NCBI RefSeq assembly: GCF_000760295.1
Contig: NZ_JNBA01000007.1
Coordinates: forward strand, 1-64,000
Reading direction: 5' to 3'
From: Prochlorococcus sp. MIT 0701
Lineage (GTDB): Bacteria > Cyanobacteriota > Cyanobacteriia > PCC-6307 > Cyanobiaceae
Length of the DNA: 64,000 nt
Positions 8,218 through 16,604 of this stretch are shown one piece after another. A model generated the notes under the pieces. The model was not told the origin of the DNA. It made no database searches and worked only from the letters and a program-made list of their open reading frames with translations. The position numbers and the translations under genes are program-made. Position 1 is the stretch's first letter, and each line of letters begins with the position of its first letter.

Positions 8218-8326
8218 AGAGACAGTAAGTAAAATCGTTGGGAGAGAGATTCTTAATGTTAAATAGACTGAAAAAGAAGAACATATGCCGATTATGATGC
8301 AATAATTTTTCTTCGGGAACTGAATC

Positions 8327-8440
8327 CTAACTATCTGTGGGTTCTCTTAGCCACTTATTCAATTCATCAACCCTGCGCTGAGTCTCTGGATCTGTGGTAG
8401 TTGTGTTGTTAGCAGTAGTTGGATTTGTATTTGATTTCAT
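8327..8440 (-). CDS. Small Thr-rich hypothetical protein, 37 aa
   Basis: An ATG-initiated 37-residue frame with a Thr/Asn-rich first half (TTANNTTTTDPETQ) and an amphipathic helix-like second half (RRVDELNKWLREPTDS). It lies antisense between the intact procA and its degenerate copy, in an otherwise empty 353-bp interval. No Shine-Dalgarno sequence is visible and the family is not recognised. It could be a chance frame. Confidence 0.3.
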   Translation of the reverse strand: MKSNTNPTTANNTTTTDPETQRRVDELNKWLREPTDS

Positions 8441-8593
8441 TAGTTTAGTATTGTTGAAGGTTGCCTATGGAGGGATAGACGCTCTTTAGCTTTTCAAGAT
8501 GAGGCTTGATAGATGTGCGGTGTAAAACCTTGAGGCTATTTAAAAATATTTCTGGCAATTTCTCCAAGGCATGAGTATGCTTAAGAAAGTTGA

Positions 8594-8911
8594 ATATCGT
8601 CAAGGTCAGATCAACAACTCAAAGCATTTATCGCCAAAGTTCAGGCAAACACCAGCCTTCAGGAGAAGCTCAAAGCTGCTGCTGCTAATGCTGTTGATGC
8701 TAATGCTGTTGCTGCGATTGCCAAAGAAGCAGGTTTTAGCATCTCTGCTGATGACATCAACAAGGCTCAATTCGATTCAGTAGAGATTTCAGAAGAAGAA
8801 CTGGAAGGCGTGGCTGGTGGTGTGGTGACAACTATTATCCAATCTCCTGCGGTTTATATCTCAATCAAAAACCCACCTTGCGACCCCTATGGTGATGGTT
8901 TTGGACATTGA
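8594..8911 (+). pseudogene. Degenerate ProcA-like precursor lacking a start codon
   Basis: The frame from 8594 encodes a near-complete Nif11/ProcA leader: QQLKAFIAKVQANTSLQEKL, an Ala/Asn-rich insertion (four Ala, then NAVDANAV), AGFSISADDINK and SEEELEGVAGG. A core of about 29 residues with a single Cys follows (begins VVTTIIQSPAVYIS, ends NPPCDPYGDGFGH). An in-frame TGA at 8591-8593 is followed by ATA rather than ATG, and no ATG, GTG or TTG precedes the leader, so the start codon was probably lost by point mutation. The Ala/Asn stretch comes from repeated GCTAATGCTGTTGATGC-like DNA. The core still has Thr/Ser residues and one Cys, so a one-ring product would be possible if an atypical start were used. 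Confidence 0.75.
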
Positions 8912-8963
8912 GAAGAAATTCTCTGATTAGTTGAGCCGAGGAAGCCGAAGAGAGGCACCCAGC

Positions 8964-8990
8964 AAAGCCCTTGCATTAGCAGGGGCTTTT
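8964..8990 (+). terminator. Rho-independent terminator after the ProcA-like pseudogene
   Basis: An 11-bp stem (AAAGCCCTTGC / GCAGGGGCTTT, one wobble) with a 4-nt loop runs into a T-rich tail. The tail and downstream bases (TTATTTCTTTGACTACCTC) resemble those after the terminator at 573-601. The remaining DNA up to 9232 shows a small GGGCGC/GCGCCC hairpin near 9160 and a CCTCAA/TTGAGG hairpin near 9185, but no gene. Confidence 0.75.
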
Positions 8991-9232
8991 TATTTCTTTG
9001 ACTACCTCTCAACTGATTACAGCACAATCATTCCTGTGCTAAGTGCATCTGGCTTCATCTTTCCCATTCCTCTGGAATATTTATTCTGGATATAAGCAGC
9101 ATTAGATCTCGACCCAACAATCAGATTAAACCAGTGGCATAGAAGTATGAAAAGGGGCGCCAACTTCAATCAGCGCCCATACCTCAAAACCTACTTGAGG
9201 AGTGTCGAGTCTCTAGTTTAATCGATAACTAA

Positions 9233-9550
9233 CTAATCTTCTGCATTTTCAAATTGCTTTGCCAGTTTGAATGCCTTTCTGATGATTAGATAGGCTCCGT
9301 ATAGCCCAGCGATTAAGGGAAGAACAACTAATGGATTAGGGCTGTAGTTCGAATAATCCTTTACACCATCGACGTATTCAATTCCAGAACATTGTAGATA
9401 GAAGAAACTTGTAAAAATGATCGCCCATCCAATAATTGAAAGAATCCCTCCTTTTTTATCCCCCTCGTAAAATCTATCTAAACCCCATCCCCAGCCAATG
9501 CCGAGTAAAACACCTCTTGTGATTGCATTTTTTTCTTGCTTGCGAAGCAT
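9233..9550 (-). CDS. TM2-domain membrane protein, 105 aa
   Basis: A small integral membrane protein. The N-terminal half has the TM2 signature: a helix, then GLDRFYEGDKKGGILSIIGW (Gly-x-x-RFY-x-G), then a second helix. The C-terminal half has a third hydrophobic segment (NPLVVLPLIAGLYGAYLIIR) ending in a charged tail. A loop with a Cys and several Asp/Tyr residues separates them. TM2 proteins occur widely in bacteria with no defined biochemical role. It lies alone on the minus strand inside the peptide island. An immunity or membrane-protection role would be speculation. Confidence 0.65.
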   Translation of the reverse strand: MLRKQEKNAITRGVLLGIGWGWGLDRFYEGDKKGGILSIIGWAIIFTSFFYLQCSGIEYVDGVKDYSNYSPNPLVVLPLIAGLYGAYLIIRKAFKLAKQFENAED

Positions 9551-9831
9551 TGTTCAATTAATGGTTAATGTTCAAACTAAACATAACTGATTCTTTCTGA
9601 TACTGTGTAAATATTTAAAAATCCCCTCTAGGTGCAGGGCGCAAAAGGCCCGTTTGGGTGGCATGGAAAAGACCTGAGATTATGCCGAAGTTGCTTTCAT
9701 GAAGGACAATGCTGTCCTTGCTTAACAGTCACCATTGCACTGCCGATCGTTCTGAGCACTGGAGATCAGAGCAGTCACCACCAATCACTTGACCCAAGAG
9801 GCCTGCCTGAGCTAGTACAGAGGTACCAGCG

Positions 9832-10122
9832 GTGAAGGGTTTGATGACACGGTTCTCAGGCAGGCAACTATCACCCACCCCTTCTTCTGACCCAGAGGAG
9901 TGGCAGTGCATGGATGAGGGCACGCTCAAATCCTCGCGATCAGGAGCGGTCTGCATGACCTGTAATCACTTCCGCTATGCGGTCGGGAAGCAGTGCCAGA
10001 CCTTATTGACCTGTCCGATCCACCAGCGCCTGATTCCTCAAGGAGAGCACCTCAATAGCAAATGCCATCAATGGATCATCAGAAGGGAACTGGAGGTTGG
10101 ATGGGCGCCTGAGGTTGCATAG
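9832..10122 (+). CDS. Cys/His-rich small protein, possible zinc-binding
   Basis: A 96-residue protein. The N-terminal 35 residues are Ser/Pro-rich. From about residue 41 a metal-site-like pattern appears: CMTCNHF, then KQCQTLLTCPIHQ, then LNSKCHQW, giving five Cys and several His in CxxC-type spacing. This suggests a structural zinc site. I believe related uncharacterised proteins occur in marine picocyanobacteria but cannot name the family. The overlapping frame from 9632 shows no comparable pattern and was discarded. The next gene starts 47 bp downstream and may be co-transcribed. Confidence 0.55.
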   Translation: MKGLMTRFSGRQLSPTPSSDPEEWQCMDEGTLKSSRSGAVCMTCNHFRYAVGKQCQTLLTCPIHQRLIPQGEHLNSKCHQWIIRRELEVGWAPEVA

Positions 10123-10169
10123 CAGGAGGTATCGGTAGAAGATCAGATGCATTCAAGAAAGAAGCAACG

Positions 10170-10349
10170 ATGTCTCTTGTACCTCGCTGGGAAGTCATGA
10201 CTGATGAGGCAAAGGTAATCACCAAGCGAATTGCTGTGTCTGCGGTGGTACTACTGCTTGCCTTTTGGATTGTCAGAGCATTGATTCCGTTGGTGATCGT
10301 CGCGATCTGCGGTTACTGGGCATATAGGTGGTTTACGAAGAGCACTTAA
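10170..10349 (+). CDS. Small single-span membrane protein, 59 aa
   Basis: An ATG-initiated 59-residue frame: a soluble N-terminus (MSLVPRWEVMTDEAKVITKR), one long hydrophobic segment (about residues 21-48, AVVLLLAFWIVRALIPLVIV) and a short aromatic/basic tail (YWAYRWFTKST). Positive charges on both flanks leave topology open. It lies 47 bp after the Cys-rich gene on the same strand. No family is assigned. The regular composition argues for a real gene. Confidence 0.55.
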   Translation: MSLVPRWEVMTDEAKVITKRIAVSAVVLLLAFWIVRALIPLVIVAICGYWAYRWFTKST

Positions 10350-10746
10350 GAAGGTTGGGATGGGATGAGTTACTCCGTGGTCATCGGTATAGGGATCACG
10401 GCATCCAGTCATTCCCCAATGCAACTTTAAGTCGCTTTCTGCCTGTTGAGAGCGCTTCTGTTGCCCGCTTGGCTTCATGGCTCTGGTGGCCTCGACTCAG
10501 CACAAGTAATTCACCCTAAAACATCACGTTTCATTCAAATGGCTTTGCATGGAACAGTGGCTACGGGGTAAAAACGTCATTCTCCATAGGTATCCAGTTT
10601 CCTGGATTGGTTTTATTTTTTTGAATCTCCCTACAAGGTGTGACCAGCTTCACAAGAACGTGTGATTGGGGATATCACATCGGTTGTTGATTTAGAAGAT
10701 GGTGTGTTTGTCAGAGGGACATTTCCCTCACAACAACCTAAAGCTA
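10350..10746 (+). other. Intergenic stretch with a weak terminator
   Basis: About 400 bp without a convincing gene. At 10592-10607 a 6-bp hairpin (ATCCAG-TTTC-CTGGAT) is followed by TTTTATTTTTTT, probably a weak terminator for the small genes upstream. A longer reading of the next gene could start at 10699, but its extra 16 residues are not leader-like. Confidence 0.4.
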
Positions 10747-10941
10747 ATGACTAATGAAGATCTGAGTCTTGACAAAGAACTTACTCAAGAAGAATTATCG
10801 ATGCTGAATGGAAGTCGAGCTTATCGACTTCATGCCAACTTTCCTGGGGCAATTATTCTGGCGTACAAAGATTGGCTTGCTCAGAAGGGAGCAACCGGGA
10901 ACGGAGGCTACTATCTAGATGGAGTATGGATTATGGCTTAA
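10747..10941 (+). CDS. Short leader-type peptide, 64 aa (possible secreted peptide precursor)
   Basis: From the ATG at 10747 the peptide begins MTNEDLSLDKELTQEELSML and has a leader-like DKELTQEELSMLNGS, matching the ELTxEQL-type region of the peptide at 238 but with NGS instead of GG. The remaining 45 residues are aromatic and Gly-rich (GNGGYYLDGVWIMA at the end) and contain no Cys, so they cannot form lanthionines. It could be a relic, an unmodified peptide or a substrate of other chemistry. It precedes another leader-type peptide by 99 bp on the same strand. Confidence 0.5.
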   Translation: MTNEDLSLDKELTQEELSMLNGSRAYRLHANFPGAIILAYKDWLAQKGATGNGGYYLDGVWIMA

Positions 10942-11040
10942 AGTCAGCACTTACTCTCGGAATTTCAGGAAGCCAAGCAGCCAGGCTAAACAAAATAGGC
11001 ACTACATAACCTAATCATTCCTTATCATCACCCCAAACCA

Positions 11041-11313
11041 ATGAATTTAATTAACACAATCAAGCTCAATTCTCAATCTCAGATTGTCGAGGAAGAGTTA
11101 ACACCTGCCTTGCTAAAAGTTGTGCATGGTGGATCTGGAAGGCTTGTTAAAGCAAGTGTCTTTGATTCCGAATGGCTTTTAAGCACTGGAAGTCCTGGTC
11201 CCTTTTTTCCTGGCCCAAATGAAGACGAGCTGAATTTAAATATCGACCAATTAACGCATAGGGCAATGCATCAGATGTCACAGTTGCAAACAGTACTTCG
11301 GATAAAGAATTAA
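11041..11313 (+). CDS. Leader-type peptide with VVHGG motif, 90 aa
   Basis: A 90-residue peptide whose N-terminal 30 residues end in EEELTPALLKVVHGGSG, again an acidic ELT helix followed by a double Gly. The C-terminal 58 residues lack Cys and carry a Pro/Gly patch (STGSPGPFFPGPNEDE) and a helical end. It is third in the series of non-Nif11 leader peptides (238, 10747, 11041) and is followed by a good terminator at 11357. If processed, it would give an unmodified or differently modified peptide. Function unknown. Confidence 0.5.
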   Translation: MNLINTIKLNSQSQIVEEELTPALLKVVHGGSGRLVKASVFDSEWLLSTGSPGPFFPGPNEDELNLNIDQLTHRAMHQMSQLQTVLRIKN

Positions 11314-11356
11314 TTTTTTAGCGTCTCTCATAGTACTTCTAGTCAATTCAATTCAT

Positions 11357-11383
11357 GCCCTGCCGGTTTGGGCAGGGCCTTTT
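11357..11383 (+). terminator. Rho-independent terminator closing the peptide island
   Basis: A perfect 8-bp GC-rich stem (GCCCTGCC / GGCAGGGC) with a 6-nt loop is followed by CTTTTCT. The remaining DNA to 11735 is AT-rich and shows no gene. Confidence 0.75.
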
Positions 11384-11735
11384 CTGAGTCATTGGCATGT
11401 TGCCAGGTATTGATTTTTGACTCTTGCATACGTAGACGTTAATTGGACATGATAGCTGGGTTGGGGGTTCTTAGAATAATTAAGAGAATTGTCGCTCTAT
11501 TCTCTATATGTGAATTGTTTCCTTGCAATGCTCGGATCGCATCATTCAATCATGTGATGTTAATACACATCTTCCAATGGAGTTGCTTCTAATCGCATCT
11601 CATCAGTTTCATTAGCTGATCACATCTTCTTGGCCAGCTTTTTTCTTAAGTCATAGCTTTAGCAAGTGTTGCTACATCAACCAATGATGACGTTGCTCTA
11701 TGTCTTGAATCAGATCACCCCATCTGAAACTGTGA

Positions 11736-13217
11736 TTACTCCACACTGATGGTTTTCAACCAAGCCTGCAAGGGCTGCCAATCATCATCTTGATCGATCG
11801 CTTGCCAAAACTCCTCAATCACAGATCGAATCGGTGTTTTGACAAGATTCCAGCGCTGCAATCGCGCATTGATGGCTTGTGCTTCAGCCGGCTCCGCAGA
11901 CACCGCTTCCCGTTGCTGTGTCCACCAACGATCTCTCCAATCCAGCCAGACTTTCCTTGCAGGTTCAGCAGCATCTAAGACCACTGGCAACAAAGCTTCT
12001 GGCTCTTCCGGCAACCCCTTGGTCGATATTTGAGCAGCAAGGCCGGCAAAGAAGGCGCCATAACCAACAGGCCAAGCGGCGAGGAGTGCAAGAGTTTTAC
12101 GCACGGCATCATCACCACCCTCAACATTGCCATTACGACCAGAACTACTCGGAAGACCGAGACGACGCTGCATGCAAGCTCTATAATGAGATTGGTAAAT
12201 TGGAGCAAATGTCTCTAATGACTGCTCCATTGGTTGCCGTGGCAGCAGCATTGCCAATGGCTCCTGAAGTAGCCGCAAGTTGTTATGGCAAGTCCCAGGT
12301 TGACGGCCATAGGCATAGAGGCCTGTTTGATCAAAATAAGCAGCAGTAAATCCAGGCTCCCATTGATCGAAAAAGGCGAATGGACCGTAATCGAAACTTT
12401 CTCCCAGCAGAGACATGTTGTCGGTATTGAGAACACCATGGGTAAAACCTGCTGCCATCCACTCCGCCGTCAACCTGGCCACCCGTTCAACGAGTTCTGC
12501 GTAGAAAGCCAGCAACTGAGCTTCGATCGCGCTAGCAGCATTGCCTTCTTGAACTGGATAGGCAGCGGCAATCAGCGGATAATAGACATCAACCACATGA
12601 CGCAACAAACGCTCTAGGCTCTGAGCATCCCGCAAATGCAGCAGCCGCTCACAAGTGCCAAAGCGTAGATGCGTGCGCGCCATACGCATCATCACTGAAC
12701 TGCGAGTAGGCGAAGGCTCATCACCACGCCAAAGCTTCTCACCGGTTTCCACCAAGCAAAGAGTTCGGCTCGTGGTGACGCCTAAACGGTGCAGCGCCTC
12801 ACTGGCGATGATCTCCCGCACCCCCCCTTTGAGGGTAAGTCGACCATCCCCTCCACGGCTCCAGGGAGTTGTACCAGATCCCTTAGTGCCAAGATCCTGA
12901 AGCTGTCCAAATCGATCACGCAGTTGACCATAAAGGAAGCCACGACCATCCCCAAGCAATGGATTGTATGTACCGAATTGATAGCCGTGATATCGCAGCG
13001 CTAATAACGGAGTACGAGCCTCAAAACAACCATAAGCCTGCTCCAGATGATGATTCTCTACGGCATCAGGCTCAATCCCAAGCTGCCTAAGCAAGGCATC
13101 ATTACGGAAACGCAATTCAGTGCGCGGAAATCGTGCGGCATCGACCACATCCCAATACTCAGAACCTAGACTTTCAATCTGCGGCTCAAAGTTCAATGCG
13201 AGTAGCAAGTTAGTCAA
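11736..13217 (-). CDS. selO: SelO-family protein adenylyltransferase (YdiU/UPF0061)
   Basis: A 493-residue pseudokinase-fold enzyme of the SelO family, which transfers AMP from ATP to Ser/Thr/Tyr of target proteins and has been linked to redox homeostasis. Visible family signatures are GDGRGFLYGQL, DLGTKGSGTTPWSRGGDGRL (nucleotide loop), the conserved GVREIIASEALHRLGV, THLRFGTCERL, and the metal-binding/catalytic region GVLNTDNMSLLGESFDYGPF. Length and order match the family. Unlike the E. coli protein it has no C-terminal Cys pair; it ends in a Trp-rich helix. It is transcribed alone. Confidence 0.93.
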   Translation of the reverse strand: MTNLLLALNFEPQIESLGSEYWDVVDAARFPRTELRFRNDALLRQLGIEPDAVENHHLEQAYGCFEARTPLLALRYHGYQFGTYNPLLGDGRGFLYGQLRDRFGQLQDLGTKGSGTTPWSRGGDGRLTLKGGVREIIASEALHRLGVTTSRTLCLVETGEKLWRGDEPSPTRSSVMMRMARTHLRFGTCERLLHLRDAQSLERLLRHVVDVYYPLIAAAYPVQEGNAASAIEAQLLAFYAELVERVARLTAEWMAAGFTHGVLNTDNMSLLGESFDYGPFAFFDQWEPGFTAAYFDQTGLYAYGRQPGTCHNNLRLLQEPLAMLLPRQPMEQSLETFAPIYQSHYRACMQRRLGLPSSSGRNGNVEGGDDAVRKTLALLAAWPVGYGAFFAGLAAQISTKGLPEEPEALLPVVLDAAEPARKVWLDWRDRWWTQQREAVSAEPAEAQAINARLQRWNLVKTPIRSVIEEFWQAIDQDDDWQPLQAWLKTISVE

Positions 13218-14218
13218 TCCAACACAAAGCTGTCGTTACAGGTTGTTCTCAAATTCATAGACAGCCCTCATGCATTCATGACCAATATTTTATTCCCTTG
13301 GTGAACCACATGGCAGCGGTAGAGGGAGACCCCATCGTTGGATTGCCTACAATACCTGCCAGAGCAATGCAGTTTACCCTTGGCAATCTTGATGCTAACT
13401 CAAGACTTTTGCCTTGTAGATTGTAGCTCATGATTCCATAATCTAATCCACTAGTCATGCTGATCTATAGGGCACTAAGTAAGTCTATGCTTACAGGGCT
13501 TATGGAACATTCTGTGTCAACTGATTGATCTTCAATATGTCTCCAGCGTTAAAGAATCGGCCAGGAGCTCATCAGCTATGGCCTTGCAATTCCCCCTATG
13601 CTTAGGGTTGCTCTAATCGTTGGCTAGCATGGTTATCTTGCGATCATCTTTAATAGAGTCAGTGACTAAGACGACGAACAACGCAAGATCGCTTAGCGAT
13701 CGCAGAGTTCTATTTATTAAGCGTACATATACTCAGTAAGATCATATTGACATTGGCCATCAGAGCCTGACCCCCTGGCAAGTAGGATCAACGAGAGCGA
13801 TTGCAAGAAGACCTAAAACTAAGTTGACTGATTGAAAGGATCGTTTACGATACCATTATTCAGATGTCATTCAGATGTCAGAAGAATCGCCGTATAGATA
13901 ATAATCTGCAGGCTTGTCCATGCGCGCTGCATTACATGAAGTCATGCTTTCGGAAACAGCATGTAGAGACCACCCATAAGCCATTAGGCAAGGAATAGAT
14001 CCGCCAAGACGCCTGAGGGCCTCAAACAACAACGCCAGGGGAACGGCTATTTAGACAGGGCATGGAGCTAGATCCATAACGGAATGGCACGATACGAAAT
14101 AGTTGCTCATACAGCAGAGATGCCTCACGACAGTAGACGTAGATACCAAGCTCAACCAAGAAAGGAACGGCCACTAAGAGACATCCCAGTTGCTTTTGCC
14201 TGTTTACATCGCGCTGTA
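13218..14218. other. 1-kb intergenic region without a recognised gene
   Basis: No coding region can be supported. Short frames (for example 13276-13458 minus, 14084-14284 plus) lack recognisable motifs. Two small repeats are visible: the near-palindrome GATCGCTTAGCGATC (about 13688-13702), which runs into one GCGATCGC octamer, and a perfect tandem repeat ATTCAGATGTC x2 at about 13858-13879. This looks like decayed DNA between SelO and RelA. Confidence 0.6.
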
Positions 14219-16549
14219 CTAGCTCAAGCCAGTGCGGGCTATATCGAGAACATCGGCCATCGAGCGAATCTGATCCATCATTGAGACCAACTGAGCAGCA
14301 CTGTTGAGCTCAACCCGCAAATCAATGCAGGCGGGTTTGCCATAGGACGTTGTTACCCTGGCATCGCTCACATTGATGCGGTTATCTGAAAGACGCATCA
14401 GGATGTCTTTCAGAATTCCCACCCGGTCAATCACTTCAATACGCAACTGCACCGGGAATCGCTCGCCTTCGATGAAGGCACCTTGATTCCAGCGCACCGG
14501 CAATCGTCTTTCACTGGGTATCGAACCAACATTGACGCAATCCTGCCGGTGAATCGTGATGCCGTGATTACCAAGAGCAACAGTGCCAAGGATCGCTTCT
14601 CCTGGCAGCGGACTACAACAGCCGCCAAGGCGGTACTCAAGCCCCTCTAGGCCAAGGATCGGTACGCCATCAGAAGTTGGCAACCTGGCTGGGCTCGATT
14701 CCACTTGAGCCACAAGCCTTTTCGCAACACTCACATTGCTGAGTGGTTGCTCAGGTTCGACAGTCTGAAGACGGATTTCTTCGCGCAAACGATTCAGCAC
14801 TTGTTGCAACGTTAAAGAGCCAAAACCAAGAGCCGCCAGCAAATCCTCGGTGACCGGCAAATTGCAGCGCTCTGCTACGCGTGTCATCGCTTCGCTACTG
14901 AGTAGCGCATCAAAACCATTGCGCCCGAGTTCGCGCTCCAACAGGTCTTTCCCCCGTTGAATCGTTTCATCACGATGGCTGCGCTTATACCACTGACGGA
15001 TGCGATTACGGGCTGTGGGAGTCGCCACAAAGTTGAGCCAATCGAGGCTTGGATGAGCTGTCTTGCTGGTGAGAACTTGCACAAAATCGCCGTTCTGCAA
15101 TGAGGTCGATAATGGACAAAGCCGATCATTAATTCGCGCACCATGGCAATGGTTGCCAACCTCTGAATGAATCCGATAGGCGAAATCAACAACTGTGGAG
15201 TCTTTGCGTAAGCCCACTACATCGCCTTTAGGAGTAAATACAAACACCTCTTCATCAAACAAGTCTTCCTTGATCGAAGCAAGGTAGTCGTTGTGGTCGT
15301 CATTGCCTCCTTCCTGTTGCCACTCGACCAGCTGACGAAGCCAATTAAATCGCTCCTTGTTGGCGGCCGCTGGAGAACCACCCTCTTTGTACTCCCAATG
15401 AGCCGCGATGCCGAATTCAGACACACGATGCATTCCTGGAGTGCGAATCTGCACCTCAATGGGCCGATGCTTGCCGATGACCGCCGTATGTAGCGATTGA
15501 TAGCCATTGGGTTTGGCTAAACCGATGTAATCCTTAAAGCGTCCGGGAATAGGCCGGAAGGTGTCATGCACGACAGCTAAAGCGCGATAACAAGTCTCCA
15601 CACTGGGAGCGATGATTCGCAATGCCGCCACATCGAAGATCTCATGGAAGGCCTTTTGCTGGCGCTGCATCTTGCTCCAGATGCCATAGAGATGCTTCGG
15701 TCGACCACTGACTTCACAAGTTTCAAGACCGGCAGATGCCAGTCGTTCCGTTAACAATTCAACCGTGGTTGCCAGACGGTTCTCCCGTTCACTGCGCTTG
15801 GTCGCCACCTCTTGTTGAATCTCGCGGAAAGCTTCAGGCTCAAGGAGCTTGAAGGCCAAATCCTCAAGTTCCCATTTGAACCGACCAATGCCGAGACGAT
15901 TGGCCAGAGGTGCATAAATTTCGCGGGTTTCACGAGCAATGCGCTGCTGCTTATCAGCCTGCAATGAGCCAAGCGTGCGCATGTTGTGAAGCCTATCGGC
16001 CAATTTCACCAGCACCACGCGGATATCGCTGGCCATTGCCAGAAACATCTTGCGCAAGTTCTCAGCTTGGGCCTCAGTGTGGTTAGTGAAATGAATCCCG
16101 CCCAGCTTGGTGACGCCTTCCACCAGTTCCCGTACTTCAGCACCGAAATAATCTTCCAGTTGCTCTGGGGTTAAATCGGTGTCTTCCACCACATCGTGAA
16201 GGAACCCTGCAGCGATCACGCTGGCGCTAGCGCCGATATCCCGCAACAGATCAGCGACTGCCACGGGGTGAACGATATATGGGTCACCGCTGGCTCGAAA
16301 CTGCCCCTCATGCAACTGAAAGGCCAAATCAAAAGCTGCTGCAAGTAGGGCTTCTGAATCGATTGGGCAACTCTGCCCAAGCCCAGGAGGAATGTGCCTA
16401 ATACAGTCTTTTAACCATTCCGGCAAGGCAATGCCGTAGTCATCAACACTGCTGAACGGATGTGTTCTGATCTCAGGCAAACCACACACCTCTGAACCAC
16501 AGCCAGCTTTGGTCTGTGTGGAGTTCGGGGCAGTGGTGACGTTGAGCAT
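14219..16549 (-). CDS. relA/spoT: Bifunctional (p)ppGpp synthetase/hydrolase (RelA/SpoT)
   Basis: A 776-residue Rel enzyme that makes and degrades the alarmone (p)ppGpp. The HD hydrolase domain (about residues 75-225) keeps its catalytic motifs (FLHDVVEDTD and KLADRLHNMRTL), so hydrolysis is likely active. The synthetase domain (about 280-400) has GRFKDYIGLAKPNGYQSLHT. A TGS domain (about 455-515), a helical/zinc-finger-like region with Cys-Cys (LGGCCSPLPGEAILG) and a C-terminal ACT domain follow. Cyanobacteria usually have a single long Rel of this kind. It diverges from the ABC ATPase gene with about 55 bp between starts. Confidence 0.96.
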   Translation of the reverse strand: MLNVTTAPNSTQTKAGCGSEVCGLPEIRTHPFSSVDDYGIALPEWLKDCIRHIPPGLGQSCPIDSEALLAAAFDLAFQLHEGQFRASGDPYIVHPVAVADLLRDIGASASVIAAGFLHDVVEDTDLTPEQLEDYFGAEVRELVEGVTKLGGIHFTNHTEAQAENLRKMFLAMASDIRVVLVKLADRLHNMRTLGSLQADKQQRIARETREIYAPLANRLGIGRFKWELEDLAFKLLEPEAFREIQQEVATKRSERENRLATTVELLTERLASAGLETCEVSGRPKHLYGIWSKMQRQQKAFHEIFDVAALRIIAPSVETCYRALAVVHDTFRPIPGRFKDYIGLAKPNGYQSLHTAVIGKHRPIEVQIRTPGMHRVSEFGIAAHWEYKEGGSPAAANKERFNWLRQLVEWQQEGGNDDHNDYLASIKEDLFDEEVFVFTPKGDVVGLRKDSTVVDFAYRIHSEVGNHCHGARINDRLCPLSTSLQNGDFVQVLTSKTAHPSLDWLNFVATPTARNRIRQWYKRSHRDETIQRGKDLLERELGRNGFDALLSSEAMTRVAERCNLPVTEDLLAALGFGSLTLQQVLNRLREEIRLQTVEPEQPLSNVSVAKRLVAQVESSPARLPTSDGVPILGLEGLEYRLGGCCSPLPGEAILGTVALGNHGITIHRQDCVNVGSIPSERRLPVRWNQGAFIEGERFPVQLRIEVIDRVGILKDILMRLSDNRINVSDARVTTSYGKPACIDLRVELNSAAQLVSMMDQIRSMADVLDIARTGLS

Positions 16550-16604
16550 CCGACCCAGCGGATTAATCCATGGTATTCAGTCTCAAGACTCCGTGCTACT
16601 AACG

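Noticed and set aside
9632..9835. 67-residue frame with several Cys upstream of the Cys/His-rich gene
   Set aside because: It overlaps the better-supported gene at 9832, and its codon pattern and composition look random.
13276..13458. 60-residue minus-strand frame after the SelO gene
   Set aside because: No recognisable motif, no ribosome binding site and poor composition.
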